Below, in pieces: positions 58,375-64,000 of a DNA stretch of 64,000 nucleotides; the stretch's first letter is position 1; the number at the start of each line of letters is the position of its first letter. This DNA is from Hominicoprocola sp037419475 (GTDB taxonomy: Bacteria; Bacillota; Clostridia; Oscillospirales; Oscillospiraceae). The stretch is taken from NCBI GenBank assembly GCA_037419475.1, contig JAXYYF010000101.1, positions 1-64,000 on the forward strand, given 5' to 3'. The translations under genes were made by a program, and so were the position numbers. The notes under the pieces are model-generated. The model was given only the letters and a program-made list of their open reading frames with translations. It was not told where the DNA came from and made no database searches.

Positions 58375-60375
58375 ATGGCAGCAAAAACAGGCAAAAGCTA
58401 CGGAAATGACAGTATTTCGCTCCTTGAGGGCGCAGAGCGCGTGCGCAAGCGCCCGGGCGTGATCTTCGGTTCGGACGGACTCGACGGCTGCGAGCACGCG
58501 GTATTTGAGATCCTCTCGAACTCTATCGACGAAGCGCGCGAGGGCCATGGCCGGCTCATTACGCTCACGCACTACGCCGACGGCAGCATCGAGGTCGAGG
58601 ACAACGGCCGCGGCTGCCCGGTGGACTGGAACCCGAAGGAGCAGCGCTTCAACTGGGAGCTGGTCTACTGTGAGCTCTACGCCGGCGGCAAATACAATAA
58701 TCTTGACGGCGACAACTACGAATACTCCCTCGGTCTCAACGGCCTCGGCGCCTGCGCCACGCAGTACGCCTCACGCTACATGGACGTGACCGTCTGGCGC
58801 GATGGGAACAAATATTCCCTTCACTTTGAGCGCGGACAGATCACCGGTGAAAAAGGCAAGGAGCTCAAGATCGAGCCGACCGACCGTGGCAAGCGAACCG
58901 GCACGCTCACGCGCTGGCTACCCGATCTCGACGTGTTCACCGACATCAACATTCCCTCATCCTACTTCACCGATATTCTGCGCCGCCAGGCGGTCGTGAA
59001 CGCAGGCATCACTTTCCGCTTCCGCGATCAGGTGGACGGAAAGTTCGAGACGCAGGATTTCCTCTATGAAAACGGCATCGTCGACTATGTCGCCGAGCTT
59101 GCCGGAGAGGGCGCGCTGACCACGCCTGTGTTCTGGGAGACGGAGCGCCGCGGCCGCGACCGTGAGGACAAACCCGAGTACAAGGTCAAGCTCTCGTGCG
59201 CGTGCTGCTTTTCGAACCGCGTGAATATCATTGAGCACTACCACAACTCCTCCTGGCTCGAGCACGGCGGCGCGCCGGAGAAGGCGGCCAAAACCGCTTT
59301 CGTCTACGCCATCGACAAATATCTCAAGGACAGCAACAAGTATCAAAAGAGCGAATCCAAGATCACCTGGCAGGATGTGGAGGACTGTCTGGTGCTTGTA
59401 TCCAACAACTTCTCTACGCAGACAAGTTATGAAAACCAGACGAAGAAATCCATTACGAACAAATTCGTGCAGGAGGCCATGACGGACTTTTTAAAGTCCC
59501 GTCTGGAGACCTATTTCATCGAAAACCGCGTCGAGGCGCTCAAGATCGCCGAACAGGTGCTCATCAACAAGCGCAGTCGCGAGAGCGCCGAAAAGCAGCG
59601 CCTGAATATCAAGAAAAAGCTCTCCGGCAATATCGACATCTCCAACCGCGTGCAGAAATTTGTAGACTGCCGCACGCGCGATGTGTCCCGCCGCGAAATT
59701 TATATTGTCGAGGGCGACAGCGCCCTCGGCTCGGTCAAGCTCTCGCGCGACGCGGAGTTTCAGGGCATCATGCCCGTACGCGGCAAGATCCTCAACTGCC
59801 TCAAGGCCGACTACGCCCGCATTTTCAAAAGCGAGATCATTACCGACCTTCTCAAGGTGCTCGGCTGCGGCGTGGAGGTGCAGGGCAAAGCAGTCAAGGA
59901 GCTCAATGCCTTTGACCTCAATAACCTTCGCTGGAACAAGGTCGTTATCTGCACCGATGCGGACGTGGACGGCTTCCAGATCAGAACGCTGATCCTCACC
60001 ATGATCTACCGGCTCTGCCCCACGCTGATCCGCGAGGGCTACGTCTATATCGCTGAAACCCCGCTCTTTGAGATCAACTGCGGCGATAAGACATGGTTCG
60101 CCTACTCCGACAAGGAGAAGAACGACATCGTCAAGACACTCGAGGGCAAGCGCTATAAGGTCGACCGCTCAAAGGGTCTTGGCGAAAACGATCCGGAAAT
60201 GATGTGGCTGACGACCATGAATCCGGAAACGCGCCGCCTTATCAAGGTCATGCCCGAGGATGCGGAAGCGACCTCGCAGGTCTTTGACCTTCTTCTGGGC
60301 GACAACCTTCAGGGGAGAAAAGATCACATCGCAGAAAACGGTTATAAGTATTTGGAGTTGGCCGATATTTCCTGA
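58375..60375 (+). CDS. parE: Type IIA topoisomerase B subunit (ParE/GyrB-like)
   Basis: A 666-residue ATPase subunit. The GHKL Bergerat fold shows EILSNSIDEA, EVEDNGRGCPVD and LGLNGLGACATQY. The transducer domain spans about 225-400. The TOPRIM part has YIVEGDSALGSVKLSRD and the Mg-binding DADVDGFQIRTLILTM. The final conserved block reads KGLGENDPEMMW. It pairs with the A subunit at 47-49 kb. Sequence alone leaves topoisomerase IV versus a divergent gyrase open. GGAGAG precedes the ATG. Confidence 0.88.
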   Translation: MAAKTGKSYGNDSISLLEGAERVRKRPGVIFGSDGLDGCEHAVFEILSNSIDEAREGHGRLITLTHYADGSIEVEDNGRGCPVDWNPKEQRFNWELVYCELYAGGKYNNLDGDNYEYSLGLNGLGACATQYASRYMDVTVWRDGNKYSLHFERGQITGEKGKELKIEPTDRGKRTGTLTRWLPDLDVFTDINIPSSYFTDILRRQAVVNAGITFRFRDQVDGKFETQDFLYENGIVDYVAELAGEGALTTPVFWETERRGRDREDKPEYKVKLSCACCFSNRVNIIEHYHNSSWLEHGGAPEKAAKTAFVYAIDKYLKDSNKYQKSESKITWQDVEDCLVLVSNNFSTQTSYENQTKKSITNKFVQEAMTDFLKSRLETYFIENRVEALKIAEQVLINKRSRESAEKQRLNIKKKLSGNIDISNRVQKFVDCRTRDVSRREIYIVEGDSALGSVKLSRDAEFQGIMPVRGKILNCLKADYARIFKSEIITDLLKVLGCGVEVQGKAVKELNAFDLNNLRWNKVVICTDADVDGFQIRTLILTMIYRLCPTLIREGYVYIAETPLFEINCGDKTWFAYSDKEKNDIVKTLEGKRYKVDRSKGLGENDPEMMWLTTMNPETRRLIKVMPEDAEATSQVFDLLLGDNLQGRKDHIAENGYKYLELADIS

Positions 60376-60379
60376 TAAA

Positions 60380-60421
60380 TAAAGAGTACCCCGGGCATCA
60401 GCCCGGGGTACTCTTTATTTT
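60380..60421. terminator. Bidirectional terminator between the topoisomerase B and MATE genes
   Basis: Perfect 16-bp arms (60381-60396 and 60401-60416) around ATCA, with T-runs on both strands. Confidence 0.9.
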
Positions 60422-61800
60422 TACTGTGTCTCTGTCAGTTTCCCGCCGCATCCCATGGGTTTGACATACCGGCGGTAGCAATAGATAAAATACACCGTCT
60501 CCGCCATACCGGTGATGCCCCACGAGAACGGATAGAGCATGTACAGCGAACGCAGCGTGCCGAAATAGGCAAACACCGTGTAGATCCACGCCACGCGGAA
60601 CACACATGAGCCGAGAAACACAAGAATCATCGGCACCATCCCCTTGCCAAGGCCGCGCGAGGCCGAGGTCGTACAGTCCATAAAGGCGGAGATCATGAAC
60701 GAAAAGCTCATCACACGGATGCGTTCCATACCCGCGTCGATCACGGCACTCTCCGGCGAAAAAAGTGCAAGGAACTCGCGCCCGAAGCACAAAAACAGCG
60801 CGCCGACCACCGCACCAGCCAGAAAAGAGTAAGCAAGCGTGAGCACATAGCTGCAGCGCACCCGCTCCGGACGGCCCGCACCGTAATTCTGCCCGATGAA
60901 GCTGGAGCTTGCAATGTAAAATGCATTCATCACGGAAAAGGCAAGGTTGTCCACATTGGCCGCAGCGGAGTTCCCCTCGACCACGACCGTGCTGAACGAG
61001 TTGACGCCCGCCTGAATAAAGAGGTTTGCCACCGAAAAGATCGCGTTCTGGAAACCCGCCGGAATGCCGATCGACAGCACGCGCAGCGCCTTATTCCTGT
61101 AGATCCTGAGCTCACGCAGGGAAAGGCCATATACCTCGGTGCGGCGGTGCAGCAGCGCGCGGACAATCAGAGCCGCACTGACGCACTGAGAGAGCATGCT
61201 CGCCAGCGCCACACCGTCGGTCGACATGCCGCAGACAATGACAAATACCAAATCGAGCACCACATTCAGTGCACCGGCGGCAGACAGATAAAGGAGCGGC
61301 GTTCTCGTGTCGCCCACCGCGCTGAACACGGCATTGCCAAAGTTATAGAGCGCCATGGCGGGCATACCGAGGAAATAGATGCGCAGATAGAGCACCGCGC
61401 CGTCCAGCAGATCCTCCCGCGTGTTGAGCAGCTCAAGCAGTGGGCGGGAAAACGCCAGTCCAGCCAGCAGGATCAGCACACCGGCCAGCAGGCAGATGAT
61501 CGCCGAGGTGTGCACCGACTCGCGCACATTTTTCTCGCTGTGCGCGCCGAAGTGCGTGGCAACGAGCACATTGACGCCGCTGCCCAGTCCGATGAGAAAA
61601 CCCGTAAAAAGAAAGACAAGGATCGTCGTCGAGCCGACCGAGCCGAGCGCACCGGCGCTGGCAAAGCGCCCGACGACCGCAAGATCCGTCATGCTGAAGA
61701 GGACCTGTAATAAATTGGAAAACATCAGCGGAATGCTGAAATGCAAGATCTGGCGGCCCAGCTTTCCCTCTGTCAGATCAAGTCCGGACGTCCTTGCCAT
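60421..61800 (-). CDS. MATE-family multidrug/cation antiporter
   Basis: A 459-residue exporter with about twelve transmembrane helices in two six-helix halves. Characteristic segments are FSIPLMFSNLLQVLFSMTDL in helix 1, VGRFASAGALGSVGST, and in the second half SIGIPAGFQNAIFSVANLF and SSFIGQNYGAGRPERVR. Substrates in the family are drugs or metabolites exchanged for sodium or protons. GGAAGG precedes the ATG. It lies 54 bases downstream of recG in the same direction and may share its transcript. Confidence 0.93.
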   Translation of the reverse strand: MARTSGLDLTEGKLGRQILHFSIPLMFSNLLQVLFSMTDLAVVGRFASAGALGSVGSTTILVFLFTGFLIGLGSGVNVLVATHFGAHSEKNVRESVHTSAIICLLAGVLILLAGLAFSRPLLELLNTREDLLDGAVLYLRIYFLGMPAMALYNFGNAVFSAVGDTRTPLLYLSAAGALNVVLDLVFVIVCGMSTDGVALASMLSQCVSAALIVRALLHRRTEVYGLSLRELRIYRNKALRVLSIGIPAGFQNAIFSVANLFIQAGVNSFSTVVVEGNSAAANVDNLAFSVMNAFYIASSSFIGQNYGAGRPERVRCSYVLTLAYSFLAGAVVGALFLCFGREFLALFSPESAVIDAGMERIRVMSFSFMISAFMDCTTSASRGLGKGMVPMILVFLGSCVFRVAWIYTVFAYFGTLRSLYMLYPFSWGITGMAETVYFIYCYRRYVKPMGCGGKLTETQ

Positions 61801-61854
61801 ATCTTCCTTCCCCCCTCTTTCCGGCGGCTTCCGGCCACAGCGGCCGCCGTGCGC

Positions 61855-63909
61855 TCAGTTCAGCGCCTCAGCATTCAGATCAAACAGCTCCCGCACGCGC
61901 ACGGCGACCGCTTTGTGCTCCGCAAGCGCCGGATCGCGCGCAAGCAGCGTCTCCGCCGCACTCTGTGCCTCATACAAAAGCTCCATATCACAAGTAAAGT
62001 CCGCCACACGCAGTGTCGGCAGGCCGTGCTGGCGTGCGCCGAAGAAATCGCCCGGTCCACGCAGCTTCAGATCCTCCTCGGCAAGTGCGAAACCGCTCTG
62101 CGTGCGGCACATCGCGTCCAGACGTGCCCTGTTGTCCTCTCCCCTGTTGTCCGAGATCAGAACACAGTAGGACTTCCATTTTCCGCGTCCCACGCGCCCA
62201 CGCAGCTGGTGGAGCTGCGAGAGGCCGAAGCATTCCGCGTTTTCAATAACCATGACGGTCGCGTTCGGCACATCCACACCGACCTCGATCACCGTGGTGG
62301 AGACCAGCACGTCGATCTCTCCCGCCGAAAACGCACGCATGATCGCTTCCTTTTCCTTTGGCTTCATCCTGCCGTGCAGGAAGCGGACGGTGCGATGTGG
62401 AAGCACTTCCTTTTGCAGCTTTTCCGCGTAAGCTGTGACCGCCTTGCGCTCATCGGGCAGCTCGCCGTTTTCTTCCACCATCGGGCAGACGACATAGGCC
62501 TGCCGGCCTTGCGCAAGCTGCCGTTCCACAGCCTCATAGACCGCTCCGCGCTGTCTGGACGACCGAACGAACGTCTCAATGCTCTGCCGACCCGGTGGCA
62601 GCTCGTCGATGACCGACACATCCAGATCGCCGTAGATCATCAGCGCCAGTGTGCGCGGAATGGGCGTTGCCGACATGACGAGCAGATGCGGATTCTCTCC
62701 CTTGGCTCCCAGAGCCGCGCGCTGGTTCACACCGAAGCGGTGCTGTTCGTCGGTCACGACGAGCCCAAGCCTTTGATAGGCAACGTCGCTCGTGAGCAGC
62801 GCGTGTGTACCGATGGCAAAATCGATCTCCCCTGCCGAGAGCTGCCCAAGGATCGAGCGGCGCACCGCCGCGCGGGTCGAAGCCGTCAGGAGCGCACAGC
62901 GCACGCCGAGCCCCTCCAGCAGCGGTGCGAGCGTGTGATAATGCTGCTCCGCCAGAATTTCCGTCGGCACCATCAGCGCGGCCTGAAGATGGTTCTTTGC
63001 CGCGCAGTAGACCGCCGCCGCCGCGACCATGGTCTTGCCGCTGCCGACATCGCCCTGAACAAGGCGGTTCATCGGGCGCGTATCGCTCATATCACGCAGG
63101 ATATCCTCCACCGCGCGCCGCTGTGCGCCGGTGAGAGAGAAGGGCAGAGCCGAAAAAAACGGCGTCAGATCTGTTTCCGTGCAGATCCTGCCCCGCACTG
63201 TTGTGCGCCGTGCGCGCAGCAGGCGCAGCCCAAGCGTCAGGAAATAAAGCTCTTCAAACGCCAGTCGGCGCCGCGCGGCGGCGAGCGCCTCGTCCGAGGC
63301 CGGGAAATGGATATTTTCATAGGCCGCCCGCACGTCACAGAGCGCATACCGTCGCCGCAGCTCCTCCGGCAGAACTTCGGCAAAGCGGCCCGCCGCCCGG
63401 TTCAGTCCCTGCCGGATCGCACTGTGAAGCAGCCCCTGTCCCACGCCCGCAGTGAGCGGATAGACCGGTACGATGCAGCCTGTAACGGCATGCCGCCCCT
63501 CTCGTTCAAAGGCAGGATTGACCATCTTCTTATTTCGCGGCGTTCCCTCCACACGGCCGTAAAAGGTGTAGCTCTCCCCCGCGTGGAAGGTGTTTTTAAG
63601 GTATGCCTGATTAAAATACGTCAGCTCCAGCGCATCGCTTTCGTCCACCACGTGTAGCTTGACGAGCTCCAATCCCTTGCGGATCCGTGATGCGCGCGGC
63701 TGCGCGGCGACCATCGCGGTCACACAGGCGCTCTCACCGATCTCCAGTTCTGCGATGCGGCGCGTTTCGCGCCGATCCTCATAAGCGCGGGGAAAATAGG
63801 AGATCAGGCTTTTGAGATCGGTAATACCGAGCTTTGCAAGCCCCTCCGCCTTTCTTGCGCCGACGCCCTTGAGGTAGCGTACATCGATGTTCCATTCTTC
63901 GGCGGCCAT
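61855..63909 (-). CDS. recG: ATP-dependent DNA helicase RecG
   Basis: A 684-residue helicase that remodels stalled forks and Holliday junctions. The wedge/OB domain (1-250) begins with DVRYLKGVGARKAEGLAKLG. Helicase motifs follow: I GDVGSGKTMVAAAA, II DEQHRFG, III SATPIPRTLALMIYGDLD and VI QLRGRVGRGKWKSYC. AAGGAGG precedes the ATG. The length is normal. Confidence 0.96.
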   Translation of the reverse strand: MAAEEWNIDVRYLKGVGARKAEGLAKLGITDLKSLISYFPRAYEDRRETRRIAELEIGESACVTAMVAAQPRASRIRKGLELVKLHVVDESDALELTYFNQAYLKNTFHAGESYTFYGRVEGTPRNKKMVNPAFEREGRHAVTGCIVPVYPLTAGVGQGLLHSAIRQGLNRAAGRFAEVLPEELRRRYALCDVRAAYENIHFPASDEALAAARRRLAFEELYFLTLGLRLLRARRTTVRGRICTETDLTPFFSALPFSLTGAQRRAVEDILRDMSDTRPMNRLVQGDVGSGKTMVAAAAVYCAAKNHLQAALMVPTEILAEQHYHTLAPLLEGLGVRCALLTASTRAAVRRSILGQLSAGEIDFAIGTHALLTSDVAYQRLGLVVTDEQHRFGVNQRAALGAKGENPHLLVMSATPIPRTLALMIYGDLDVSVIDELPPGRQSIETFVRSSRQRGAVYEAVERQLAQGRQAYVVCPMVEENGELPDERKAVTAYAEKLQKEVLPHRTVRFLHGRMKPKEKEAIMRAFSAGEIDVLVSTTVIEVGVDVPNATVMVIENAECFGLSQLHQLRGRVGRGKWKSYCVLISDNRGEDNRARLDAMCRTQSGFALAEEDLKLRGPGDFFGARQHGLPTLRVADFTCDMELLYEAQSAAETLLARDPALAEHKAVAVRVRELFDLNAEALN

Positions 63910-64000
63910 ATGCTCTCCTCCTTATGCCTTTTCTTTCAGTATAGCCGCCTATCCTGTCGTAAACTATGGAAACACGACATAATTCATGGCTGCGCTCAGC
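63910..64000 (-). other. Leader of recG, window end
   Basis: This stretch contains the recG ribosome site and a TATACT-like -10 on the minus strand (63939-63944) without a convincing -35. No other feature is seen. Confidence 0.4.

Overview
The window looks like chromosome from a high-GC (roughly 60%), strictly anaerobic, endospore-forming member of the Clostridia, most like gut Oscillospiraceae/Ruminococcaceae. The signs are spoIIID, an anaerobic (glycyl-radical) ribonucleotide reductase, an iron-sulfur L-serine dehydratase, a TPP riboswitch on a thiamine transporter, SLH-domain and LytR-CpsA-Psr envelope genes, and a full hydroxyglutarate pathway for glutamate fermentation. Species was not determined. 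Genes are dense, Shine-Dalgarno sequences are strong, and most transcription units end in GC-rich hairpins that serve both strands. Four long antisense open frames are by-products of the high third-position GC.

Layout: 1-3.2 kb holds spoIIID (with a sigma-E-like promoter), an LCP transferase and an SLH/transglutaminase protein. 3.2-6.9 kb holds two decayed BvgS-type hybrid sensor kinases. 7.1 kb is tRNA-Ser. 7.3-18.1 kb is the minus-strand catabolic locus gctA-gctB-gcdA-hgdC-hgdA-hgdB, then gcdD-gcdC-gcdB, then an aspartate-type aminotransferase. 18.4-25.1 kb carries an MscS channel, a membrane protein, thiamine diphosphokinase, tRNA-Leu, an hsp20 gene behind a perfect CIRCE operator, an orphan tyrosine recombinase and sdaAB-sdaAA. 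25.3-30.0 kb is a large exported coiled-coil protein plus an MMPL transporter. 30.1-38.3 kb has phosphoketolase, a cupin, nrdD, the riboswitch-controlled thiT and pepF.

38.4-46.9 kb has small envelope proteins, the pseudouridine operon psuK-psuG-DUF1294, a LysR/HAD pair divergent from a CofE-like ligase, and an exported copper-amine-oxidase-N protein. 47-52.4 kb starts with a topoisomerase IV/gyrase-type A subunit and continues in one direction through a YitT protein, a LUD protein, a lipoprotein and a dipeptidase. tRNA-Gly, prfC, a BlaI/BlaR1-type pair with a 48-bp symmetrical operator, the topoisomerase B subunit (DnaA-box-like cluster upstream), a MATE exporter and recG complete the window.

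How the genes fit together: glutamate is deaminated or transaminated to 2-oxoglutarate and reduced to 2-hydroxyglutarate by enzymes outside the window. It is then activated by GctAB, dehydrated by HgdAB with the HgdC activator, and decarboxylated by GcdABCD, which stores the free energy as a sodium gradient. SdaAB-SdaAA adds serine fermentation and phosphoketolase adds an acetyl-phosphate route. thiN and thiT together suggest thiamine salvage, supplying TPP to phosphoketolase among others. The least explained items are the twin decayed kinases, a GADGPT motif shared by the sodium pump GcdB and an unrelated exported protein, the orphan recombinase with altered active-site residues, and the DnaA-box-like cluster ahead of the topoisomerase B gene.
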